27,627 nucleotides of DNA from Glacieibacterium sp038210595 (lineage in GTDB: Bacteria; Pseudomonadota; Alphaproteobacteria; Sphingomonadales; Sphingomonadaceae), in the NCBI GenBank assembly GCA_038210595.1, contig JBBQWN010000029.1, positions 1 to 27,627 of the forward strand. The letters run 5' to 3'. The position numbers were made by a program, and so were the translations under genes. Under the pieces are notes generated by a model. It was not told the origin of the DNA. It ran no database searches and was given only the letters and a program-made list of their open reading frames with translations. Of this stretch, positions 9,204 to 16,629 are shown piece by piece. Each line of letters opens with the position of its first letter. Position 1 is the stretch's first letter.

Positions 9204-9989
9204 TTGATCGTTCCGCTTACCAAGCGAAAGAAGGACGGGACGCTCTATGAGCGGCCGGACCCGATCGGATCCCTGCTGGCCCGGCTCGACGAGCTGCCGC
9301 GCGACGAGATGATCGAACGCGCGCGCATCCGCGACCGGGCCCATCCGGACTACGTGCCCAGCGAGTGCCTGCTGCACTTCGTCCGCGGCAGCCGGCGCGA
9401 CAATTCGGAAGCGTGGTTCGAGCGACTCTACAAGATACTGCAGGAGCGCGTCCGGCGGCTGGTGCCCCGGGCCGAGGAGGGTGGCGGCGGCGCCTCGCTA
9501 ACCCGCGAGCGTATCCGCGACGCGGTGTTCGGCAGGTTCGACGAGCTTCTGGCTGCGGACCGTCGGCGTCCGGGCGACAAGCTGGACTTCTTCGAGGTCC
9601 GCTTCGACATGGCAATCAAGCGCTTGCGCCTCGACGCGCAGGACAAGGTATGGCGCGAGGAGAACCGGACGAGGCCGGTCGAGGGCGATGGCGACGAAGG
9701 GCTGCTGCCCGAGGTCGAAGCGGCTGCCGCCTCCACCAATCCGTTTGATGGCGAAGTCTTCTCCGATCCGCTTTTCCGGGAGCGCCTCTATGTTGCGATT
9801 GACGCCCTGCCACCGGAACAAAGCAGGACTATGCACCTGCTCCTTCTCGGGTGGCCGACCCATTCGGGCGACCCCGAGATGATGACGATCGCCAAGGCGC
9901 TGGAATGCACGGACCGGTCGGTTCGCAACTATCGGGAGCGGGCGATGAAGACGCTCCTCGCCCTCTTCAATCACGGGGATGACCAATGA
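9204..9989 (+). CDS. Sigma-70-like protein with C-terminal region-4 type HTH
   Basis: About 261 residues from the TTG at 9204 (274 if the GTG at 9165 is used). The middle is charged and helical, as in sigma region 2-like domains, though I cannot align it confidently. The last 60 residues resemble sigma region 4: an ALPPEQSR start, then an HTH with TIAKALECTDRSVRNYRERA. This implies promoter recognition with RNA polymerase, or a DNA-binding derivative of a sigma factor. The TGA overlaps the next ATG by four bases (ATGA), so the two products are made together. It heads the ubiquitin-like/helicase cluster and is the best candidate for its regulator. It has no membrane segment. Confidence 0.7.
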   Translation: MIVPLTKRKKDGTLYERPDPIGSLLARLDELPRDEMIERARIRDRAHPDYVPSECLLHFVRGSRRDNSEAWFERLYKILQERVRRLVPRAEEGGGGASLTRERIRDAVFGRFDELLAADRRRPGDKLDFFEVRFDMAIKRLRLDAQDKVWREENRTRPVEGDGDEGLLPEVEAAAASTNPFDGEVFSDPLFRERLYVAIDALPPEQSRTMHLLLLGWPTHSGDPEMMTIAKALECTDRSVRNYRERAMKTLLALFNHGDDQ

Positions 9990-10570
9990 CCTCCAACGAC
10001 TCGGCCATGAGCGTCGACGAAGTGCTCGAGCAGTTCATGATGGAAGACAGGCACGACGGCGAGGTGCTCGAAAGCTACGTCCGCGCGCATCCGCTGTTCG
10101 CCGCGCAGCTGATCGACCTCTCCCGGTTGATCGCCACTCCGGAAGCGGATTACGAAGGACCGCTGTTGGCGATCGACGAGTCCCGAATCGATGCCTCCTG
10201 GATCGCGTATTCCGCCGTCGCAGCCGGCGATGCGCCGAAGGAAGATCCATTCGCGGCTCTTATCGGAGAGCGGGGCAAGGCGATGTCGGTCGCGCTCGGC
10301 GTTCCGCGTCAGGTGATAACCTGCTTCCGCGAGCGCAGGGTCGATCCGTCCAGCGTGCCGGCGCCAATCCTCCGGCGGTTCTCGGAGGAGTTCGAATTGC
10401 CGATGGCGCACGTGATCGCCGCCATGCGGCTGCCCGCGCCGGCTTCGAGTGGCCGGAGCTTCAAGGCGGATGGCAAGCCTGGCGTCGCCGGGCAGATCAG
10501 CTTTGAGCAGGTGCTGATCGACGCGGGTGTTTCCGACACCGACCGTGCGCTCCTCCTCGCGGACGGCTGA
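9986..10570 (+). CDS. HTH-like partner of the sigma-like protein, 194 aa
   Basis: Family not recognised with certainty. The N-terminal 50 residues are acidic and helical (DEVLEQFMMEDRHDGEVLESY, then HPLFAAQLIDLSRLI), a pattern seen in small regulators that bind sigma factors. The centre, about residues 90-150, reads like a Cro/Xre-type HTH (KAMSVALGVPRQVITCFRERRVDPSSVPAPILRRF, broken here by the usual turns, then a second helix with FELPMAHVIAAM). The C-terminal part (SFEQVLIDAGVSDTDRALLLAD) is another helix pair. ATGA overlap with the sigma-like gene and only three bases before the helicase-fusion start put it in one translational unit. An anti-sigma or co-regulator role is inference. Confidence 0.65.
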   Translation: MTSNDSAMSVDEVLEQFMMEDRHDGEVLESYVRAHPLFAAQLIDLSRLIATPEADYEGPLLAIDESRIDASWIAYSAVAAGDAPKEDPFAALIGERGKAMSVALGVPRQVITCFRERRVDPSSVPAPILRRFSEEFELPMAHVIAAMRLPAPASSGRSFKADGKPGVAGQISFEQVLIDAGVSDTDRALLLADG

Positions 10571-10573
10571 GGG

Positions 10574-13500
10574 TTGGACGCAATCGAGCTTGGCCGCAGG
10601 CGCGCTGCGGAGCTGCACGCCGCGGCGGTCGCGCGTGGGCTGGATCCTGCGGACCCTTACGCGTTCGCGGTAGCCGAGGCGACGCGCCGCGGGCTGACCG
10701 TCGAGACCGCGAACCCGGGTTCGGCCCAGCTCGACGGCGGGCGGGCGACGCTGGTGCCGGAAAACGACCTGATCATCCACGAGAACGTGGGATCTTCGTT
10801 CGAGCGGGCGTTCCTCGTAGCCCACGAGATCGGCCACCACGAACTAGGCGACGCCGAGGTGTCGCCGACTGTCGTCGAGGCCGACATGGCGAGGAGTTCC
10901 GAACCGTCGCCGACGGGGATTGACCGGGCGGTCGACTACGGGAAGCGCCAGCGCCGCGAGGTCCAGATGGACCTGTTCGCGCGCGAGCTGCTCCTTCCGC
11001 GCCCGCTGGTGCGCAGGCTCCACCTGGACGAGTGGCTTTCGGCCACGCAGATCGCCGAGCGGATGCACGCGCCCTTCGCCGTTGTGGCGCAGCAGCTGCT
11101 CGACGCGCTGCTGCTCCCGGTAATCGAGCCCCATGACGAGGTTCGCGGCGACCAACCGCTCAATCCGGAGCAGGCGGCGGCCGCGGCGCACCGGGGCGGC
11201 GCCTACCTTCTCGAGGCGGGACCCGGGACCGGCAAGACCCAGACCCTGACCACGCGGGTCGTGCAGTTACTCGACGAGGGGGTGGATCCACGCCGCATCC
11301 TCGTGCTCACCTACTCGAACAAGGCCGCCGGCGAGATGTCCGAGCGGATTGCGGAGAAGAGGCCCGGGCCAGCCGCCGCTATGTGGATCGGCACCTTCCA
11401 CGCCTTCGGCCTGGACCTCATCCGCCGCCTCAGCACCGAGTTCCAGCTGCCCGCGGACCCGCGGCTCATGGACCGCGTCGAGGCGGTCGAGCTGCTCGAG
11501 GCGGAGTTCCCGAGGCTCGCGCTCGACCACTACCGCGACCTCTACGATCCGACCCGCCTGATCGGCGATATCCTCGCGGCCATCTCCCGGGCGAAGGACG
11601 AGGTGGTCGGATTTGCCGGCTACGCTGCCCGGGCCGAGGAGATGCGCGTCGACGCGAGCGGGCAGGACCCGCGCAATCTGCGCGCGCTGGAGGCGGCCGA
11701 GGTCGCTCGCATCTACGAGGTATATGAGACGCTGAAGCGCCAGCGACGGGCGATAGACTTCGGCGACCTCGTTTCGATGCCGGTCGAGCTTCTGGAGGCC
11801 CGCCCCGACATCGCCCTGCAGCTCAGGCAGCTTTACGACCATGTGCTGGTCGACGAGTATCAGGACGTGAACCGGGCCAGCGTGCGGCTGCTACAGGCGC
11901 TGCGCCCGGACGGTCGCGACCTCTGGGTGGTGGGCGACGCCCGGCAGTCCATCTACCGCTTCCGGGGAGCGTCGCCGATCAGCACCTCGCGCTTCGTCAC
12001 CGAGGACTTCCCGGACGCTTCGTCCGGCAGGCTGGAGGTGAACTACCGGTCCAGCACGGAGATCGTGTCCGCCTATTCCGCCTTCGCGACGGGGATGACG
12101 GCGAGCGCAACGGCGTCAGCGCTGCGCGCGCACCGGGGCCCGGGCGGACATCCCGTCGAGCTGCGCCTCCTGTCGCGGAAGGGCGACCAGTCAGTGGCCA
12201 TCGCGGACGCGGTCGGCGAGATGCTGGAAGCAGGTGTGGCATATCGCGACCAGGCCGTCCTATGCACGGGCAACGAACGGCTCGGCCAGATCGCGCGCGA
12301 CCTCGAGCGGATGGATGTGCCGGTGCTCTTCCTCGGCAGCCTCTTCGAGCGCGGCGAGGTGAAGGATCTGCTGTCGCTGCTCTCCCTGCTCTCCGACCGG
12401 CGCGCCATGGGCATCGCCCGCATAGGCTGCATGGCCGACTTCGCGATGTCGCTCGCCGACGTCGGCGCGATCCTCGACCACCTCGGTGCCGACGAGGGCA
12501 AGCCGTTGGCGTGGCTGGCCGGCCGCGCGGGGTTGCCGATCTCCGCCCGGGCACATGCGGCGCTGGACCGCCTCGCGGTTGTGCTGGCCGGATTCGACGC
12601 GGACACCTCTCCTTGGGACGCGGTCGCCACCATCATCCTCGACAGGACGCGCATTGCTGCGCGCATCGGTGGCGCCACTTCCATCGCCGAACGCAGCCGG
12701 GGCATCGCCATCTGGCAGCTCATGAACTTCCTGATGGTTCAGCCGGGCGGTCAGGGCCGGGCTATCCCACGCCTGCTCGACCGCATCCGGCGCCTGGTCG
12801 CGATCGGCGACGACCGCGACCTGCGCCAGCTGCCGGCCGCGGCGCAGGGCCTCGACGGGGTGCGGTTGATGACCATCCATGGCGCCAAGGGGCTGGAGTT
12901 CGATTGCGTTCATCTGCCCGGTCTGAACCAGGACACCTTGCCGAGCGCGTCAAAGGCGCCGGCGTGCCTCCCGCCGGAGGGCGTCATCGGCGGTGTCGCG
13001 GGCGACGTCTACGCCGCGTTGCGCGCGGGCGACGCCGAGGAGCGCGAGTGCCTCTTCTACGTGGCCGCCTCTCGTGCCCGCGACCGCTTAATCATGTATG
13101 CCGTCACGCACAGGACCGATGGTGCCAACCGGCCACTCTCTTCGTTCCTCGGCCGGCTCGGACCGGACCTGATGCGCGGGACGCCGACGCTGGTGAACAC
13201 CCTGGGGGTCGCGCCGGAGGACGCGCCGGTCGTGCTCGCCATCGACGGCCCGATCCGGCTCCGGGATTCGCAGGTCGCGATGCTCGAGAAGGACAAGTGC
13301 AGGCGCCGCTTCTTCTACACGCACGTGCTGGGCATCGGGGGCAGGAGGACCGAGACCGACTTCATGCGCATGCATGAGGCGGCGCGGACGGTGGTCCGAG
13401 CGATCGTGCACGACGGGCTCGACTCTACCGATGCGGTGGGGCTGCGCGCCGCGGTCGAGCAGGCTTGCGACGACCACGGACTCGAGATCGGTGGCAGCTT

Positions 13501-13978
13501 CGACGCACTGCGCGCCAGCGCGCTGGGGCTCGTTTCCCGCTTCCATGCCCTGCGTTCCGCGCACCGGGCCGATGCGCCGGCGACGCTCGTGGTGCGGGTC
13601 GGCCCTGACCAGGTCGCCTTCAGCGCCGACGACGTGCTGATCGCGGCGGGCGGGGGCCGGATCTACCGCCGAGTGCGCACCGGCGTTTTCCGCGACGCGG
13701 ACACCAAAGATCTGGGGGTCGCGACGGCGCTGCTCGCGATCGCCGACAACGCGCCCGGCTCGTCCGCCGAGGTCGTGCACCTCTCGAGCGACATGGTTAC
13801 ACCGCTGACGTTGACGGCGCTGGTGCTGGGCCGCCGCCGGACCGCGCTGCAGGACGCCATGGACGTGATCCGCGCCGGCGACTTCCCGGCCGACCCGAAG
13901 CAGCGCGTGTGCCCGCGGTGCCCCGCGTTCTTCGTTTGCGGCCAGGTGCCCGTCGGCACGCTGCGCAAGGTTTTCTGA
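10574..13978 (+). CDS. Fusion of ImmA/IrrE-type metallopeptidase, UvrD-like SF1 helicase and Fe-S nuclease-like domain
   Basis: A 1134-residue three-part protein. Residues 1-185 form an ImmA/IrrE-type zinc peptidase: HEIGH at 84-88, followed by a VQMDLFARELLLP segment (129-142) at the place of the third ligand. Residues 200-850 are a superfamily 1A helicase, with Walker A AGPGTGKT (215-222), DEYQD (427-431), GDARQSIYRFRGA (454-466), TIHGAKGLEFD (767-777) and the motif VI VAASRARDR (830-837). The C-terminus carries the four-cysteine pattern of AddB/Cas4-like Fe-S nucleases: Cys909, Cys1113, Cys1116 and Cys1122. The D/ExK active site expected between them is not obvious; its place is occupied by YRRVRTG, so nuclease activity may be lost. 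The start is a TTG three bases after the previous stop, suggesting coupled translation. It likely acts on DNA, with the peptidase cutting a partner protein. Confidence 0.93.
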   Translation: MDAIELGRRRAAELHAAAVARGLDPADPYAFAVAEATRRGLTVETANPGSAQLDGGRATLVPENDLIIHENVGSSFERAFLVAHEIGHHELGDAEVSPTVVEADMARSSEPSPTGIDRAVDYGKRQRREVQMDLFARELLLPRPLVRRLHLDEWLSATQIAERMHAPFAVVAQQLLDALLLPVIEPHDEVRGDQPLNPEQAAAAAHRGGAYLLEAGPGTGKTQTLTTRVVQLLDEGVDPRRILVLTYSNKAAGEMSERIAEKRPGPAAAMWIGTFHAFGLDLIRRLSTEFQLPADPRLMDRVEAVELLEAEFPRLALDHYRDLYDPTRLIGDILAAISRAKDEVVGFAGYAARAEEMRVDASGQDPRNLRALEAAEVARIYEVYETLKRQRRAIDFGDLVSMPVELLEARPDIALQLRQLYDHVLVDEYQDVNRASVRLLQALRPDGRDLWVVGDARQSIYRFRGASPISTSRFVTEDFPDASSGRLEVNYRSSTEIVSAYSAFATGMTASATASALRAHRGPGGHPVELRLLSRKGDQSVAIADAVGEMLEAGVAYRDQAVLCTGNERLGQIARDLERMDVPVLFLGSLFERGEVKDLLSLLSLLSDRRAMGIARIGCMADFAMSLADVGAILDHLGADEGKPLAWLAGRAGLPISARAHAALDRLAVVLAGFDADTSPWDAVATIILDRTRIAARIGGATSIAERSRGIAIWQLMNFLMVQPGGQGRAIPRLLDRIRRLVAIGDDRDLRQLPAAAQGLDGVRLMTIHGAKGLEFDCVHLPGLNQDTLPSASKAPACLPPEGVIGGVAGDVYAALRAGDAEERECLFYVAASRARDRLIMYAVTHRTDGANRPLSSFLGRLGPDLMRGTPTLVNTLGVAPEDAPVVLAIDGPIRLRDSQVAMLEKDKCRRRFFYTHVLGIGGRRTETDFMRMHEAARTVVRAIVHDGLDSTDAVGLRAAVEQACDDHGLEIGGSFDALRASALGLVSRFHALRSAHRADAPATLVVRVGPDQVAFSADDVLIAAGGGRIYRRVRTGVFRDADTKDLGVATALLAIADNAPGSSAEVVHLSSDMVTPLTLTALVLGRRRTALQDAMDVIRAGDFPADPKQRVCPRCPAFFVCGQVPVGTLRKVF

Positions 13979-14016
13979 AGCGGGCTTTCCGGTCCGCGCC
14001 GCATCTCCCGATTGTC

Positions 14017-14052
14017 CCTTCGTAGCCGGGCTGACCCGGCCTGACACGAAGG
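14017..14052 (+). promoter_or_regulatory. Nested hairpin covering the Shine-Dalgarno of the ubiquitin-like gene
   Basis: In the 84-base gap after the helicase gene, CCTTCGT (14017-14023) pairs with ACGAAGG (14046-14052). An inner stem pairs GCCGGG (14025-14030) with CCCGGC (14035-14040) around CTGA. The 3' arm contains most of the AAGGA (14049-14053) that serves the ATG at 14063. The fold could hold back translation of the second gene block or act as an RNA-processing site; there is no T-run for termination. Confidence 0.55.
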
Positions 14053-14062
14053 AACAACACCG

Positions 14063-14815
14063 ATGAACGACCCCGATCTCCCCGACTTCGACGACGTCGC
14101 CGACGCCGTGCGCGAGGGCCGCCCGCTGCGCCCCGCCAACGCCTACCGCATCCGCTTCGCCCAGGACGGCCTCGACTTCCGCGACCTCGCATTGCAGGAC
14201 CCGGTGCCGCTCGGCCGCCAGATCCTCGACGCAGCCGGGCTCGAGCCCGAGCGCGGCTACAGCCTCTTCGCCATCCTGACCTCGGGCGACTTCGAGGACG
14301 TGCGGCTCGACGAGCCCTTCGACCTGCGCGGTCAGGGTGCCGAGAGCTTCGTCGCCTTCCTCACGGATCGTGACTTCAAGTTCGAGGTCAACGCGCACGA
14401 GGAGCGCTGGGGCAAGCCCGCCATCAGCGGTCAGGTGCTGGCGCAGCTGGCCAAGCCCGGCCCCGACGAGGCCGTCTTCCTCGAGGTGCGTGGCGGCACC
14501 GACAAGCTGATCGAGGCGGCGATGCTCGTCGACCTCGCCGCGCCGGGCGTCGAGCGCTTCTTCACGGCGGCGCGCCCGCCCGTCGAGATCGAGATCGTCG
14601 TCAACACCCGCGCTCGGACGGTGCGCGGTCCGGCAGTCACGTTTGAGCAGATCGTCGAGCTGGCATTCCCAGGCCCGCACGAGGCGAACGTCGTCTTCTC
14701 GATGACCTACCGCAAGGCGGCATCGACGCCCCACGCGGGGGAGCTGGGCGCCCACGGCGTCGTCACCGTCAAGGAGGGGACGATCTTCAATGTCACGCGC
14801 ACTGTTCAGTCGTAA
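14063..14815 (+). CDS. Multi-ubiquitin-like protein with three beta-grasp repeats
   Basis: A 250-residue protein of the bacterial multi-ubiquitin type. After an acidic leader (1-25) come three ubiquitin-like units at about 28-102, 104-172 and 174-250. Each starts with a two-strand hairpin (YRIRFAQDGLDFRDL; FKFEVNAHEERWGKP; VEIEIVVNTRARTVRGP), followed by a helix with a LGRQILDAAGL- or FEQIVELAF-like pattern and a strand. The third unit ends GTIFNVTRTVQS, with no C-terminal Gly-Gly, unlike eukaryotic ubiquitin. It lies in front of an E1-like gene and overlaps it by 26 bases. It is presumably activated by that enzyme, or acts as a multivalent binding scaffold. AAGGA at nine bases before the ATG supports the start. 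Confidence 0.88.
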   Translation: MNDPDLPDFDDVADAVREGRPLRPANAYRIRFAQDGLDFRDLALQDPVPLGRQILDAAGLEPERGYSLFAILTSGDFEDVRLDEPFDLRGQGAESFVAFLTDRDFKFEVNAHEERWGKPAISGQVLAQLAKPGPDEAVFLEVRGGTDKLIEAAMLVDLAAPGVERFFTAARPPVEIEIVVNTRARTVRGPAVTFEQIVELAFPGPHEANVVFSMTYRKAASTPHAGELGAHGVVTVKEGTIFNVTRTVQS

Positions 14816-15965
14816 CGCCGACCTCGCGAAGCTGCGCGAGGAGGGCTACTTCGTCCAGATCGTCGGAGGGTTCCTCGTCATGCGCGAGGTTCCCTACGTC
14901 GGGGCGGATCGCCAGGTCCGCCGGGGCACCCTGATCTCCAGCCTCGCGCTGGCCGGGGATCAGACCCGGCCACCCGACACGCACGTCATGCACTTCGACG
15001 GAGAATACCCCTGCTTCGCCGACGGCACGCGCATCGCGGCGATCGCTAACCAGACGATGCACTTCGAGCTCGGCAACGGGCTTACCGCCGAGCATGCCTT
15101 CTCGAGCAAGCCGGAAGGTGGCTACCGGGACTACCACCACAAGATGACGACCTATGCGTCGATCCTCGCGGGTCCTGCCGCCGTACTCGAGCCCGGGGCG
15201 ACGCCTCGTCCCTACCGCGTGCTCGACGAGGAGGACGAGGCCGACGGCGTGTTCAACTATGTCGAGACCGCGTCCGACCGCGTCGGCATCGGCGCGCTTA
15301 CCGCCCGGCTCGCCGGTCAGCGCATCGCGATCATCGGCCTCGGCGGTTCCGGCAGCTACATCCTCGACCTGGTGGCGAAGACCCCGGTCGCCGAGATACG
15401 GCTCTTCGACGATGACGAGTTCCTGCAGCACAACGCGTTCCGTGCGCCCGGCGCGCCCGGTCTGGACGAGCTTCGCGAGGCGCCGCTGAAGGTCGATCAC
15501 TTCAAGGCGATCTACGGTCGCATGCACCGCGGCATCGTGGCCGTGCCGCAGGCGATCGGCCCGGACACGCTCGATCTGCTCGACGGCATCGACTTCGCGT
15601 TCCTGAGCCTCGACGCTGGCGAGGCCAAGGCCGCGCTCGTCGGGCGGCTGCTTGAGCGCGGGGTATCGTTCATCGACATCGGCATGGGGCTCGAGCTCGG
15701 CGACGACGGCCTGAGCGGAATACTCCGCGTCACCGCCAGCACGCCGACTGCGCGTGGCTCAGGGGCTCGGATCCCGCTGGCCGGTGGCGGCGCGAAAGAC
15801 ATCTACGCGTCGAACATTCAGGTCGCCGACCTCAACGCCCTCAACGCCGTCCTCGCAGTGATCAAGTGGAAGAAGTTCTGCGGCTTCTACTGCGATCTGG
15901 AGCGCGAGCAGCACTCGACTTACACGCTCGACGGCAACATGCTGCTCAACGAGGACCAGTCATGA
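14790..15965 (+). CDS. ThiF/E1-like adenylyltransferase with extra N-terminal domain (possibly E2-like)
   Basis: A 391-residue enzyme of the ThiF/MoeB/E1 superfamily. Residues 165-391 form the nucleotide-binding domain: IAIIGLGGSGS (179-189), acidic LFDDDE (205-210), HNAFR with Asn215 and Arg218, a lysine in KVDHFKAIY and SLDAGEA. The N-terminal 150 residues resemble the DUF6791-type region found before ThiF domains and contain MHFDGEYPC with Cys75. Only three cysteines exist: Cys75 and two close to the C-terminus (KKFCGFYC). None is where E1 enzymes usually carry the catalytic cysteine. It probably adenylates the C-terminus of the neighbouring ubiquitin-like protein, with transfer through Cys75 as a hypothesis. 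AAGGAGG lies 12 bases before the ATG; the gene overlaps both neighbours. Confidence 0.9.
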   Translation: MSRALFSRNADLAKLREEGYFVQIVGGFLVMREVPYVGADRQVRRGTLISSLALAGDQTRPPDTHVMHFDGEYPCFADGTRIAAIANQTMHFELGNGLTAEHAFSSKPEGGYRDYHHKMTTYASILAGPAAVLEPGATPRPYRVLDEEDEADGVFNYVETASDRVGIGALTARLAGQRIAIIGLGGSGSYILDLVAKTPVAEIRLFDDDEFLQHNAFRAPGAPGLDELREAPLKVDHFKAIYGRMHRGIVAVPQAIGPDTLDLLDGIDFAFLSLDAGEAKAALVGRLLERGVSFIDIGMGLELGDDGLSGILRVTASTPTARGSGARIPLAGGGAKDIYASNIQVADLNALNAVLAVIKWKKFCGFYCDLEREQHSTYTLDGNMLLNEDQS

Positions 15966-16426
15966 TCCGCGACAAGATGCTCGAGCACCGGTTCGTCGAC
16001 GCTTTCCCCGAGCAGCTCATGCCCGGCGTGCTCTACGTATCGCTCGAGTATGGCAGCGCCGCGCACAGCTGTTGCTGCGGATGTGGCGAAGAGGTGGTGA
16101 CGCCGATCACGCCGACCGATTGGAACATCACCTACGACGGCGAGACGGTCACGCTCCATCCATCGGTCGGCAGCTGGACGCTGCCGTGCCGGTCGCACTA
16201 CGTCATCCGGCGCGGCAGGGTGATCGAGGCACCGTCCTGGACGGACGCCGAGATCGCGAAAGAGCGACGGCGCGACCGTCGCGCCAAGGCCGACTATTTC
16301 GGCGCGGAGCACAACATTCCCGCTCCGCCGCCCCGGCCGGAACGCATCGATCCCGTCGCGCACCCGATTCAACGGTCTGTCGGTGGCTGGTGGCAGCGCC
16401 TACGTGCGCGCTGGCGCGGCACGTAA
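15962..16426 (+). CDS. DUF6527-like small Cys/His protein of the ubiquitin-like cluster
   Basis: A 154-residue protein starting inside the E1 stop codon (ATGA overlap). The sequence LEYGSAAHSCCCGCGEEVV (28-46) and SVGSWTLPCRSHY (68-80) gives a likely zinc site from His35, Cys39, Cys41, Cys76 and His79, as remembered for the DUF6527 family that accompanies multi-ubiquitin genes. The C-terminal third is basic and proline-rich (KERRRDRRAKADYFG, then PAPPPRPER), with a tryptophan-arginine tail. Its position as the last gene of the modification cassette suggests a structural or ligase-like helper. No function is established. A small hairpin TCAGG-CTTG-CCTGA follows at 16432-16445 without a T-run. 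Confidence 0.85.
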   Translation: MIRDKMLEHRFVDAFPEQLMPGVLYVSLEYGSAAHSCCCGCGEEVVTPITPTDWNITYDGETVTLHPSVGSWTLPCRSHYVIRRGRVIEAPSWTDAEIAKERRRDRRAKADYFGAEHNIPAPPPRPERIDPVAHPIQRSVGGWWQRLRARWRGT

Positions 16427-16629
16427 CTGACTCAGGCTTGCCTGACGATGCACGCGAGTGGCGTGTGGCAACGAATGGCGGCTTTTCGGATCGAACACTA
16501 ACTTGGCGAATGACCGACGTGGGGCGCTAAGCGGCCGTGCTGAAACGGGCCAACGAACGTCTGTTTACCTCAGATCACTGCTCCAAAGCGGACAGGCCGT
16601 TTTCCACCACTTCCGGCCGTTTATGCGTG

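Noticed and set aside
14486..14500. RGG within the second ubiquitin-like unit as a conjugation or processing site
   Set aside because: It lies in the middle of the predicted fold, not at a unit end or linker.
12262..14755. Long frames overlapping the helicase gene (371 codons plus, 555 codons minus)
   Set aside because: The helicase motifs continue in the other frame through the whole region; these are shadows of GC-rich codon use.
9204..16426. CBASS or Bil-type operon as an explanation for the E1-like genes
   Set aside because: There is no cyclic-nucleotide synthase, no separate E2 gene and no JAB-type deconjugase; the gene set is different.
16427..16629. Low-complexity intergenic DNA with phrases such as CGAACGTC and AAGCGG, also near 8740-8820 and 17690-17774
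   Set aside because: Looks like the degenerate intergenic sequence common in sphingomonads; I could not define a repeat unit or alignment by eye.
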